DNA of 64,000 nt, from NCBI RefSeq assembly GCF_022664535.1, contig NZ_JAKUJY010000012.1, forward strand, positions 1 to 64,000. The letters run 5' to 3'. The notes beneath the pieces are model-generated. The model was not told where the DNA came from. It did no database searches and saw only the letters and a program-made list of their open reading frames with translations. The position numbers and the translations under genes were made by a program. Shown in pieces: positions 7,654 through 15,365 of the stretch. The first letter of the stretch is position 1; each line of letters begins with the position of its first letter. Source of the DNA: Sphingobium trunci (GTDB taxonomy: Bacteria; Pseudomonadota; Alphaproteobacteria; Sphingomonadales; Sphingomonadaceae).

Positions 7654-8174
7654 CCCTTGTCCTTGAGCGACAACAGGGCGGCAAAGGGGCTGGCCTGTTC
7701 CTCGCTCAACACGCCCGCTTCGCGCAGGACGTTGTCGGCCTCCGGCGAGCGGGGATAGGGCGTCATCGCCAGCGCGACGGTTTCCGCCACCGCCTCCCCC
7801 ATGTCGAGCACCAGGCCGTCAAAGCCGATGATGTCGCAATCCTCGGCATCCAGTTCCAGCTCGTCGCCTTCGGCCTGGCCCTCGCCTTCCTTGACGAAGC
7901 GGAGGAGGAAGTCGGTGTCGACCGCTTCCGGGACCGGAAGGCCCGTGGCCACGCAGGGCTGGGCCAGATCGGCCCGCACCCGTCCACGCGCGAGAATGGC
8001 GCCATTCTCCTCGCTCAACGCATAATCCGCTTCCAGCCGGTCCAGCGCGAGCAGATGAAACCGTTTGGCCAGCGCTGCCCGTTCGGCGGGGTCGGCGGTG
8101 ATCGTCACCGGCTGCGCATGGCGGGCGAGCTGGTCCACGCGGACCGGCCGGGAAAATTCGGGCGTTTCGGTCAT
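7650..8174 (-). CDS. YceD-family protein (DUF177)
   Basis: The 174-residue protein carries the DUF177 pattern: an N-terminal beta-rich part (FSRPVRVDQLARHAQPVTI), the central RADLAQPCVATGLPVPEAVDTDF with its conserved Cys, an acidic stretch, and the C-terminal VAETVALAMTPYPRSP motif. In many bacteria and in plastids the family is linked to 23S rRNA processing or accumulation. Alphaproteobacterial members often have a different neighbourhood from the rpmF location seen in enterics, as here. The start overlaps the stop of the CBP3-like gene and the stop overlaps the next start, so three genes form a tightly coupled operon. The family call is secure; the function is by analogy. Confidence 0.85.
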   Translation of the reverse strand: MTETPEFSRPVRVDQLARHAQPVTITADPAERAALAKRFHLLALDRLEADYALSEENGAILARGRVRADLAQPCVATGLPVPEAVDTDFLLRFVKEGEGQAEGDELELDAEDCDIIGFDGLVLDMGEAVAETVALAMTPYPRSPEADNVLREAGVLSEEQASPFAALLSLKDKG

Positions 8175-8686
8175 CCAAGGTCTCCGGCGATCAAGGCATC
8201 CCGGCTGAGGCAGCCGAGCCGGACCCAGCGCGATCGCAAATGCGATTCGACATGGGTCAGCGCTTCGGCGGATGGAGCCTGCCCGCGGTAGAGATTGCGG
8301 AGCAGGGCCTCGGCGAGTTCGGTCTCACCGGCCAAAGCCGCGCGATAGGCCGCCAATCGCCCGCCCAGTGCGCTCACCATCCGGCCGATATGCTTGCCGA
8401 CGACGACGTCGCCAATCCCTTCCTGCCGCAACTGGCCGTCCATATCGTCGACGAACAGCTCGGTCAGCCAGACGCTTTCCTGCGCCGCGCCCAGTGCCTC
8501 CAGCCGGATCAGAGCCTGCGCCAGGACCGCGACGATCATGTCGAACCGGCCGTCGATCGTGTCCGGCACCTGCCCTTCCACATACCAATGGGGCTGGCGT
8601 CCCTCCGCAACGATGGCGTTGTAAAGGGGGCGCATCGCATCCCTGGGATCGCTGGGAGCGAACAGACGCTGGAAGATGCTGGGCAT
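8171..8686 (-). CDS. Ubiquinol-cytochrome c chaperone (CBP3/UQCC1 family)
   Basis: The 171-residue protein begins MPSIFQRLFAPSDPRDAMRPLYNAIV. It contains the family's WYVEGQVPDTIDGRFDMI and ELFVDDMDGQLRQEGIGDVVVGKHI segments. In mitochondria and alphaproteobacteria these proteins assist assembly or translation of cytochrome b for the bc1 complex. The ATG at 8686 matches the usual family N-terminus; upstream in-frame sequence belongs to the opposite-strand bamE region. It is divergent from bamE with 141 bases between, leaving room for promoters for both. It is the first gene of the overlapping run with DUF177 and the secreted protein. Confidence 0.88.
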   Translation of the reverse strand: MPSIFQRLFAPSDPRDAMRPLYNAIVAEGRQPHWYVEGQVPDTIDGRFDMIVAVLAQALIRLEALGAAQESVWLTELFVDDMDGQLRQEGIGDVVVGKHIGRMVSALGGRLAAYRAALAGETELAEALLRNLYRGQAPSAEALTHVESHLRSRWVRLGCLSRDALIAGDLG

Positions 8687-8827
8687 GACGAAACTGTTTC
8701 CTGGCTGAACCGAGCGGCGGCCCCTTGCCGAGGCCCGCGCATTTCCATATTGATCGCCCAGCCGCCCGATGCAATGGCGGCTTTGTTTTTCGGCCAAGGT
8801 CCGGGGCGATCCCCGCAGGAGAAGTTG

Positions 8828-9337
8828 ATGCGCCAGTTCAGCCGCCAATCCCGCAGCGGGCGGATCTTGCTTGCGGCAGGGCTCTGCGCGCTGCTTCTGG
8901 GCGCGTCGGGCTGCACCCGCATCCGCACCCATCAGGGCTATCAGGTCGACAAGCTGCTGGTCGATTCGGTCCAGCCGGGCATCGACAACCGCGCATCGGT
9001 GGAAGGCACGCTGGGCCGCCCCAGCTTCGTCGCGCAGTTCGGCGACCAGGACTGGTATTATGTGTCGCGCGACATGCGCGCGCTTGCCTTTTCCAATCCC
9101 AAGCCGGTGTCGCAGACGGTCCTGCACGTGAAATTCGATGCGGCGGGCAATGTCGTCGCGGTCGACCGCATGGGGCTGGAACAGGTCGCGCGCATTTCGC
9201 CGTCGGGCGACAAGACCCCGACTCTCGGCCGCCATCGCAGCCTGTTCGACGAGATTTTCGGCAATATCGGCGCGGTCGGCGCCGGCGGCATGGGCGGCAA
9301 CAACGGCAGCAACACCGGCGGCCCCAACGGTAGCTGA
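8828..9337 (+). CDS. bamE: Outer membrane assembly lipoprotein BamE
   Basis: The 169-residue precursor has a lipoprotein signal with lipobox LGASGC at residues 25-30, so Cys30 would be acylated. The SmpA/OmlA domain follows: QGYQVDKLLVDSVQPGIDNRASVEGTLGRPS, then DWYYVSRDM and TVLHVKFDAAGNVVAVDR. BamE is the small accessory lipoprotein of the BAM complex that inserts beta-barrels into the outer membrane. A glycine/asparagine-rich tail (GGMGGNNGSNTGGPNGS) extends past the domain. The start is supported by AGGAG seven bases upstream. It is monocistronic, diverging from the CBP3-like gene and converging with the exopolysaccharide epimerase. Confidence 0.92.
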   Translation: MRQFSRQSRSGRILLAAGLCALLLGASGCTRIRTHQGYQVDKLLVDSVQPGIDNRASVEGTLGRPSFVAQFGDQDWYYVSRDMRALAFSNPKPVSQTVLHVKFDAAGNVVAVDRMGLEQVARISPSGDKTPTLGRHRSLFDEIFGNIGAVGAGGMGGNNGSNTGGPNGS

Positions 9338-9350
9338 AGCATCGTGCGAA

Positions 9351-9375
9351 AAAGTGGAAACCGGTTTTCCGCTTT
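9351..9375. repeat. Imperfect palindrome in convergent intergenic gap
   Basis: AAAGTGGAAA and TTTTCCGCTTT flank a CCGG centre, giving a near-symmetric 25-base element. It lies between bamE and the convergent epimerase gene. Very similar AGTGG-AAACCGGTTTT-CC palindromes are scattered between genes in many alphaproteobacteria. It might work as a bidirectional terminator, but neither side has a strong T-run. No second copy was found in this window. Confidence 0.5.
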
Positions 9376-9422
9376 GGATGATCCGAGAGACAAGAAATTG
9401 GCCCGCGCGGCCTGCGTCTAAT

Positions 9423-10325
9423 CTAACATAGCGCACTCTGGACAAAAAGGGATCGGAGGCCACTGTCCAGCGCCATCGGCCGGTATCCCAAGGCACGCAG
9501 CCGATCGATATTCAGCGCGGAAAAGCCGCTATCCTCCTCTCGCCCGTCGATGGGCTCGTGAACCACGCGCGCGCCGGTCAGGGCGGAAATGCGGCCCGAC
9601 AATGCAGCGATCGTCGTCCGCATGCCGCTGCCGACATTGAAGGCGCCCTGTTGCCCGTCTTCCAGCAGCAGGAGCAGCGCCTGCACGATGTCGTCGACAT
9701 GGACGAAATCCGCCCCGAACAGACCCTGCCCACTGACCTGGATCGGCCCTCCCCGCATCGCGGCCCGCGCCATCGCCGCGATCGCCCCGGCTTGCTGCCC
9801 CGGTCCATAGGGGGACGCGATCCGCATGGTCTGCAGCATCACGCCGCTCCCCTTGCAACGTTCCAAGGCATAGATTTCCTGCAAAATCTTCGAACCGAGA
9901 TAATAGCCCCTGCTGGGGGGAAACAGGGCGGCCTGCTCATCCGGCGGCTCCATCGACGGGGCATAGGCGTTGGCGCCGCATGTCTGGATGATGCGGCCGA
10001 CCCCTGCGCGCGCCGCCGCATCGGCCAGATGCAGTGTGCCCAGGGCATTGATGCGCAGGCAATGGGAAGCCTCTTCAGGATCGTCATGCCGGGCAGGGAT
10101 ATGCGCCGCGACATGAATCAGCGCGGCACAGCCCGACAGACTCGACCCCGCATCATCGGCGGCGCCAAGATCGAAGGGCAACCATTCGTCCTGCGGATCG
10201 CCGTCGGGAGGACGGCGACGGGCAAGATGACGGATGCGGTAGCCATGACGGCGCAACCCATCGGCAAAATGACGGCCGATGAAACCGGACCCGCCGGTCA
10301 AAGCCATTAGAGGGGCCGCCCTCAT
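9423..10325 (-). CDS. NAD-dependent epimerase/dehydratase, exopolysaccharide locus
   Basis: This is a 300-residue short-chain dehydrogenase of the extended (sugar epimerase) type. The Rossmann motif TGGSGFIG is at residues 10-17 and the YxxxK active site is YYLGSKILQ. Other features are NALGTLHLADAA and VHVDDIVQALLLLLEDG. These enzymes act on nucleotide-linked sugars; the exact substrate cannot be read from sequence. The ATG at 10325 overlaps the stop of the ATP-grasp gene (ATGA); MALTGG at 10307 is an alternative start. It is the last gene of a coupled metallophosphoesterase/ATP-grasp/epimerase trio at the left edge of the polysaccharide locus, and probably modifies a sugar precursor for it. 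Confidence 0.8.
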   Translation of the reverse strand: MRAAPLMALTGGSGFIGRHFADGLRRHGYRIRHLARRRPPDGDPQDEWLPFDLGAADDAGSSLSGCAALIHVAAHIPARHDDPEEASHCLRINALGTLHLADAAARAGVGRIIQTCGANAYAPSMEPPDEQAALFPPSRGYYLGSKILQEIYALERCKGSGVMLQTMRIASPYGPGQQAGAIAAMARAAMRGGPIQVSGQGLFGADFVHVDDIVQALLLLLEDGQQGAFNVGSGMRTTIAALSGRISALTGARVVHEPIDGREEDSGFSALNIDRLRALGYRPMALDSGLRSLFVQSALC

Positions 10326-11305
10326 GGCACGGCATCGATCCTGTCCCGCGGCACGAACATCTCGTCCATATGGCGCAGAATGACACCGCACCGGATCGGC
10401 GGCTGGACGATCGGCGTGCCGTACAGCAGCTTGCGCACGCACATCTCGACCTCGTTGAACCCGGCCAGGGCGCGGAGCGGGGTGGTACCGGAAAAGCGGG
10501 CATTGATCTCGAAAACGCGGGGCGTGCCATCGGCATCGACGCGGAACTGGAAATTGGCCGGGCCATGAGGCTTCAGGGCATCGCCCAGCAGACGCACCTG
10601 CGCATTCAGTTCCGGATAGTCGCCCGTATAGGCACGGTACGTGTTGCCGTCACGCAGGTCGCGGCGCATCACGATCGACGCCTGCGCCTCGCTATCGAAA
10701 TAGAGCACGCTGGCGGTATATTCCCGATCCGCCTCGCCCGCGCATTGCTGAATGACCAGTCCCTGCCGTCCCTCCAGCGCCTGCGCCAGTTCCGCCCGGT
10801 CGCGCACCAGCGAAACGCCGACCGACCGTGCGCCTATGCGCGGCTTGACGATCAGGGGGAAGCCCACCCCTTCCACCAGCGCGGTGACCGCCGCCTCATC
10901 CCCGGAAGCGGCCGAGGCTGGATGGGGCAGGCCGACATCCTCAAAGAAACGCGCGGTTTCCAGCTTGTCGTCGGCTATGGCGACCACACGCGGATCGCTG
11001 ACGAGCACATGGGTATGGAACAGCGCCTCCAGCCGCGGGCGCTGCGCGGCGAACCACGGCAATTCCACGTCCGTCCCCACCAGCACGGCATCGGGCCGCT
11101 CCCGATCCAGCAACTGGTGGATGCGGTCGCCAAAGGCCGGGTCATCGGCAAAGGGCAGGCGATAGGCCCGGTCCGCCCAATAGAGGCCCGCAGACAACGG
11201 ACTGGGGTCTGCGGCGATCAGGGTGCAATCCAGCGTCGATTGCCGCAGCGACCTGATGATGCCCTGCCCCAGAAGGGCGCCGGCGCCGGTGACCAGTATC
11301 TTCAT
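10322..11305 (-). CDS. ATP-grasp protein, carbamoyl-phosphate-synthase-like
   Basis: The 327-residue protein begins with a Rossmann-like MKILVTGAGALLGQGIIRSL pre-ATP-grasp domain. It then has the ATP-grasp core: VVAIADDKLETARFFEDVGLP, FPLIVKPRIGARSVGVSLV (ATP-binding Lys), and NFQFRVDADGTPRVFEINARFSGTTPL (metal-binding Glu/Asn). ATP-grasp enzymes activate a carboxylate as acyl phosphate and join it to an amine or thiol. Such genes occur in polysaccharide and capsule loci, where they are suspected of adding an amino acid or carbamoyl-type group. It overlaps both neighbours by four bases, so it is made together with the phosphoesterase and epimerase. The substrate is unknown. Confidence 0.8.
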   Translation of the reverse strand: MKILVTGAGALLGQGIIRSLRQSTLDCTLIAADPSPLSAGLYWADRAYRLPFADDPAFGDRIHQLLDRERPDAVLVGTDVELPWFAAQRPRLEALFHTHVLVSDPRVVAIADDKLETARFFEDVGLPHPASAASGDEAAVTALVEGVGFPLIVKPRIGARSVGVSLVRDRAELAQALEGRQGLVIQQCAGEADREYTASVLYFDSEAQASIVMRRDLRDGNTYRAYTGDYPELNAQVRLLGDALKPHGPANFQFRVDADGTPRVFEINARFSGTTPLRALAGFNEVEMCVRKLLYGTPIVQPPIRCGVILRHMDEMFVPRDRIDAVP

Positions 11306-12018
11306 GCGAAATAGCGGCAGAGCCGTTCCTGCGTGGCGGCGGACAAGGTCGTGCCGCGGATGGCATGCATCTGATCCTCCGGATCGAAATCGATATTGCG
11401 GATCTCGACGTTCACAAAATCTCCCCTGATTTCAACCATCGCCCATTTCGGCGTCCGGTCCCCATCGTCCCGGGGCTGGCCAAGCGAGGCGAGGGTGAAG
11501 ATGGTGGCCGCCGCACAATCATAGCGGCGTTGCCGATGGACATGGCCGAACAGGCCGTACAGAAAGCCTTGCCCCGCAAGGCTGTCGGCGGCTTCCTCCG
11601 CGTCCTCGGCCGACCGGATATAACGCCAGTCGCCAAAGGCGAAGGGGTTGGCATGGGCCGCGAACAGCGTTCCGGCCGACCAGCTTTCCCGCCAGTCGAA
11701 CGCGCTCATGCTGTTCGCCGGGATATGCGCCGCGGTCCAGTCCACGCTCTCGCGCAGCCAGTCGGGCAGGCCCGCGTGATAGGCGGCTGCCAGGGGGGAG
11801 GATTGATAGAGCAGGTCATGGTTGCCCTCGATCAGGATCGCCCCGTCGCGCGCCACCGCGCCCTGCACCAGTTCCAGCGTCTCCAGCGGCTGCACCCCAT
11901 AGGTCAGCAGGTCGCCCATGATCAGCATGGCGTCGAAGCCCTCACGGCGCGCGGCGGTCAGGGCGAGCTGCAGCGGATCGCTCGCCGCGTGAATATCTGT
12001 CAGGGCCGCTATGCGCAT
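11302..12018 (-). CDS. Metallophosphoesterase (calcineurin-like)
   Basis: The 238-residue protein has the calcineurin-like metal-binding series in order: TDIHA (residues 7-11), MGDLLTYG, EGNHDLLY, FAAHANPF and GLFGHVHRQ. These supply the Asp, His and Asn ligands of a two-metal centre that hydrolyses phosphoesters. It has no signal peptide or membrane segment, so it should act in the cytoplasm. The ATG at 12018 gives the family's normal N-terminus. It is the first of three coupled genes and sits 94 bases downstream of a glycosyltransferase. A role in removing phosphate from an intermediate made by the ATP-grasp or epimerase partner is plausible but unproven. Confidence 0.8.
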   Translation of the reverse strand: MRIAALTDIHAASDPLQLALTAARREGFDAMLIMGDLLTYGVQPLETLELVQGAVARDGAILIEGNHDLLYQSSPLAAAYHAGLPDWLRESVDWTAAHIPANSMSAFDWRESWSAGTLFAAHANPFAFGDWRYIRSAEDAEEAADSLAGQGFLYGLFGHVHRQRRYDCAAATIFTLASLGQPRDDGDRTPKWAMVEIRGDFVNVEIRNIDFDPEDQMHAIRGTTLSAATQERLCRYFA

Positions 12019-12112
12019 GGCACCTTTCCAAACCGGACAGGCGTCAGGATTATCATGAAAATCCGCCCGACTGCCGGTGCAAGGCGGGTATATCCATAAT
12101 CGCCGCCGGTGG

Positions 12113-13237
12113 TCATTCGGCTGGTGCCATGCCATGGTTCAGGCCATGGCGATGACGAACAGCGCGCAGTTCTTCATAAAGCCGGAGATGGGCGTTGGCG
12201 CAGCTTTCGATCGAAAAGCGGCCGGCTGTCTCCAGCGCGCCCCGCGAGAGGGCAGCATAGCCTGTCTCATCGCTCAATATATCGACCATGGCGTGAGCAA
12301 GCGCGGCAGGGTTGGAGGGCGGGACAAGCTGGCCGTTCACCCCAGGCACGATCATTTCCCGATTGCCCGCCACCTGCGTCGCGACGATGGGCAATCCGCT
12401 CGTCAAAGCTTCGATCATGGAGATGGGAAAGCCCTCCCACAAGGAGCAGTTCACGAACAGATCGGCCTGCCGCATCAACATGTCGACATCGCCTCGCGCG
12501 CCCAGCAGTTCGACCGGCTGCCCCGCCACCCGGCTCTGAAGCCGCGCAAGATCAGGCCCACCGCCCGCGATGCAGATTCGCGCTTTCCGGCCCTGCGCGG
12601 CCAGAGCATCCACCACAGGCTGGGCCGCGCCCAGGAGGGTCGGATAATCCTTCTGCTCCGACACTGTCCCGACGGCCAGGATCAGCGGGTCATGGGCGGG
12701 CTTCAGACGCGGCCGATCCGCCTGAAAACGGGGATGGGCGGCATTGAGGATCAGGCGGACCGGCTGGCGCCCATGAGCTTGCAACATCGTCCGGCATTGA
12801 TCGCTGATCGCCACATAGGCATCGACGATCCGGTTGAAGAGATGGAAAGCCGAAGGTGGAAAAGACAGGCGGCTGTTATGATGGGTGAGCGCCACCGGGA
12901 CGCGCGGCATGGCGAGCGCGATCAGCGGCAAGGCGCGGGCGGTATGCGTGTGGATCACGTCCGGCCTTGTCGTCCGCAGCGCCCGGCGCAGGGCCAGCGT
13001 TCCGCCGATCCAATTGTTGCGATGGGCCAGCGACAGCGACATGGCCGTTGCACCGCTTTGCCGGACGCGCGCCATCATCGCCATTTCCGTATCGGTGGGA
13101 TTGCCGACCTGCACGGCGTCGCTGAGGGCGAACACCGTCGTTTCATGACCATCGGCGGCGAATGCCTCCGCCAGATCGCAGACCAGCATCTCCGCGCCGC
13201 CCGACGTGAAACTGGTGATGATCGAACAGATGCGCAT
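12113..13237 (-). CDS. Glycosyltransferase, GT4 family
   Basis: The 374-residue protein has the two-domain GT-B architecture. The N-terminal domain opens MRICSIITSFTSGGAEMLVCDLAEAF, with the GGAE acceptor-side loop. The C-terminal domain has LILAVGTVSEQKDYPTLL, FVNCSLWEGFPISMIEALTSGLPIVAT and GNREMIVPGVNGQLVPP, including the E-x7-E motif that binds the nucleotide sugar. It would add one retaining sugar linkage to the lipid-linked repeat unit on the cytoplasmic face. Its start lies two bases from the stop of the sulfotransferase gene, so the two are co-transcribed. The donor and acceptor sugars cannot be deduced. Confidence 0.88.
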   Translation of the reverse strand: MRICSIITSFTSGGAEMLVCDLAEAFAADGHETTVFALSDAVQVGNPTDTEMAMMARVRQSGATAMSLSLAHRNNWIGGTLALRRALRTTRPDVIHTHTARALPLIALAMPRVPVALTHHNSRLSFPPSAFHLFNRIVDAYVAISDQCRTMLQAHGRQPVRLILNAAHPRFQADRPRLKPAHDPLILAVGTVSEQKDYPTLLGAAQPVVDALAAQGRKARICIAGGGPDLARLQSRVAGQPVELLGARGDVDMLMRQADLFVNCSLWEGFPISMIEALTSGLPIVATQVAGNREMIVPGVNGQLVPPSNPAALAHAMVDILSDETGYAALSRGALETAGRFSIESCANAHLRLYEELRAVRHRHGLNHGMAPAE

Positions 13238-13239
13238 GA

Positions 13240-14097
13240 CTACAGGTCGACGCCGGTGGCCGCCAACAGCCTGAGCGCGCGGGGCGACAATGAAGCGCGG
13301 CAACGCGTCAGCACCAGATCGGCCTGATCGGCACTCAACCACTCTGCGAAGCCGCCCGCCTTGCCGCTGCGCATCCGCATGCTCTGATCGTCATTGCGGT
13401 CATAGTCATGGCCCGGGATGCCGCCGTCGCGCTCCTTGTCGCGCATGCGGTCGAACTGCGCCGCGGCGATGGCGCGCATCAGCGTGTCGGGCTGCGGCTG
13501 CACGCCCAGAAAACAGAGGATGCCCGCCACGGTCACCTCCGGTTCCGCCAGCATAGTTTCATAGCTGATCAGATGATGCGGCCGCCTGGAAAGCCCCTCC
13601 GCCCAGCCGTTCAGATAACGCGTCAGCGCCGCCAGCCCATATTTCGGCTCGTCGAGGAAAGCCGCGACGTCCCCCGCAAAACTCCTCTTGTGACGCGTCG
13701 CATGGAAATAGGCCGATACGATCACATCGCGGGGATCACGGACGAGGAACAGGACCGGCCGGTCCAGGAACAGCCGGTCGCGATAGGGCAGATGGCTGAC
13801 CAGGATCAGCGGCAGATCGGCTTTGCTGCCGCGCCCGACAAAAGCGTCGATGCCGCGCACCCGGTCACGGTCGAAATTGGGCAGCACGCGAAAGGTGCTG
13901 GTGAGGTCCGGTTCGAAACCCAACCGTGCGCTTTCCGCAAAATAGCAGGAGAGCAGATAACGCAGCCAGGTGCGCCCGCTTTTGGGATAGGATACCAGAA
14001 AGGCATCGGCCCGCGCTGCGGCAAGGCGCAGATGCGGTTCGTCCCGCAAGCGCCGCCGCATCGCCCGCGCAAAGCCCTTCAGCGACATCATGTTCAT
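13240..14097 (-). CDS. Sulfotransferase (first of three in the locus)
   Basis: This is a 285-residue cytosolic-type sulfotransferase. The 5'-phosphosulfate loop is FLVSYPKSGRTWLRYLL (residues 33-49), and the 3'-phosphate site is LFLVRDPRDVIVSAYFHATR with its conserved Arg and Ser. The C-terminal KAGGFAEWLS matches the RKGxxGDWK-type cofactor loop. The enzyme transfers sulfate from PAPS to a hydroxyl or amine. It overlaps the upstream glycosyltransferase by four bases and is followed two bases later by another, so it belongs to the polysaccharide operon and probably sulfates a sugar of the repeat unit. No PAPS synthesis genes are in the window. Confidence 0.88.
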   Translation of the reverse strand: MNMMSLKGFARAMRRRLRDEPHLRLAAARADAFLVSYPKSGRTWLRYLLSCYFAESARLGFEPDLTSTFRVLPNFDRDRVRGIDAFVGRGSKADLPLILVSHLPYRDRLFLDRPVLFLVRDPRDVIVSAYFHATRHKRSFAGDVAAFLDEPKYGLAALTRYLNGWAEGLSRRPHHLISYETMLAEPEVTVAGILCFLGVQPQPDTLMRAIAAAQFDRMRDKERDGGIPGHDYDRNDDQSMRMRSGKAGGFAEWLSADQADLVLTRCRASLSPRALRLLAATGVDL

Positions 14098-15230
14098 GAT
14101 CCTGCCCTCACCCGATGATGATCCAGAACATGGGTGATGACCGACTGCCAGCGGGCCAGAACCTGATCATGACCGAATTGCGCCATGCGTGCCCGCGCCC
14201 TGCTTCCCAGTGCGGCCCGGCGCGGCTCGTCGGTGCAAAGCGCGACGATAGCCCGCCCCAGCGCATCGACATCGCCGTTGGGTACCAGCAGGCCGCTGCG
14301 ATCATGCTCGATCATTTCCGCCGGTCCCCACTGGCAATCGAAGGAAATCACGGGCAACCCGGCCCCCATCGCTTCCCCCACGACGATCCCCCAGCCTTCG
14401 AAGCGGGACGACAATATGAACAGGTCGGATTGCGCGATCCATTCCCCCGGCTTTTTCGTGACACCGGGCAGGCTGACCCGATCGGCCAGCCCCAGCCGGT
14501 CACGCTGGCGCTCCAGCGCCTCACGCTCCGGTCCCTCGCCCCAGATCACCAGCTTCCAGTCGGGAATTTGCGCCGCCGCAAGGGCAAAGGCCGACAATAG
14601 CCGGTCGAAGCCCTTTTGCGGCACCAACCGCCCCACGGCGCCGATCGTCCGCCCGGCCGGCCGCCGCTCCGCCGCGGTTATGGCAGGCGGCACGGGATTG
14701 GGGATCACCCACCCCCTCACCTCCATGGCGGCGGTGAACCAGTCCATCGCGCCCTGCGTCATGGTGATCAGCCCCACGGCGCGCGGGTAGGTCATCAGCC
14801 GCAGCCGGCCCCACACCGGCCCAACGCCCTGCAAGGCAGGGTTGTTGCGTTCCGAGACGATGATCGGGATGCCCAGCGAACGGGCGGCCATGACCGCCAG
14901 GACGTTGGTGCGCGTCAGGAAGCTGACGACCAGTTCCGGGCGCAGCCGTTTCAGCGCGTCCTTGAGCAGGCCTTGCCGCCTTATCATGGCGATGGTGCCG
15001 GACACGGCCGCGCGGCGGCGCGCCTTCATGCCCAGGCGGATGATCCGCACATCGGGATGATGGGGATAATAGGGCACGACCGATGGATCTTCGAATGCGA
15101 TCAGGGTTACGTTCCAGCCCTGTACCGCGAGATGGTTGCACAGCAGGCTGACGATATGTTCCGACCCGCCCGCGCCAAGTCCAGGAAGGACAAACGCAAC
15201 CGACGGCGGCCTGGATGCTCTTACCAGCAT
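14094..15230 (-). CDS. Glycosyltransferase, GT4 family
   Basis: The 378-residue GT-B enzyme opens VAFVLPGLGAGGSEHIVSLLCNHLA. It carries TIGAVGRLVPQKGFDRLLSAFALAA, KLVIWGEGPEREALE, LPGVTKKPGEWIAQSDLFILSSRFEGWGIVVGEAMGAGLPVISF and the WGPAEMIEHDRSGLLVPNGD end motif, all standard for GT4 retaining transferases. The EGWGIVVGEAMG segment carries the E-x7-E pair. The ATG at 15230 is the only start consistent with the N-terminal strand. It is the first gene of an overlapping set with the sulfotransferase and the next glycosyltransferase. About 135 bases separate it from the outer-membrane barrel gene upstream, with no visible terminator. Confidence 0.9.
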   Translation of the reverse strand: MLVRASRPPSVAFVLPGLGAGGSEHIVSLLCNHLAVQGWNVTLIAFEDPSVVPYYPHHPDVRIIRLGMKARRRAAVSGTIAMIRRQGLLKDALKRLRPELVVSFLTRTNVLAVMAARSLGIPIIVSERNNPALQGVGPVWGRLRLMTYPRAVGLITMTQGAMDWFTAAMEVRGWVIPNPVPPAITAAERRPAGRTIGAVGRLVPQKGFDRLLSAFALAAAQIPDWKLVIWGEGPEREALERQRDRLGLADRVSLPGVTKKPGEWIAQSDLFILSSRFEGWGIVVGEAMGAGLPVISFDCQWGPAEMIEHDRSGLLVPNGDVDALGRAIVALCTDEPRRAALGSRARARMAQFGHDQVLARWQSVITHVLDHHRVRAGS

Positions 15231-15365
15231 GCGGCGGAATCCTGTATAAACACGCAGTTATGGCGCTCAGTGTCCTCGCCGGTCAGGCCCAAGTCCATTG
15301 CGCGAAGGGGTTAGGCTTTGCCTCTTTGGGTGGTGCCGTTTCAGTTTGGGGCAGGGAGCGGCGGG

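Noticed and set aside
9351-9375. Terminator for bamE
   Set aside because: The palindrome is there but lacks a U-run on either strand, so I list it as a repeat instead.
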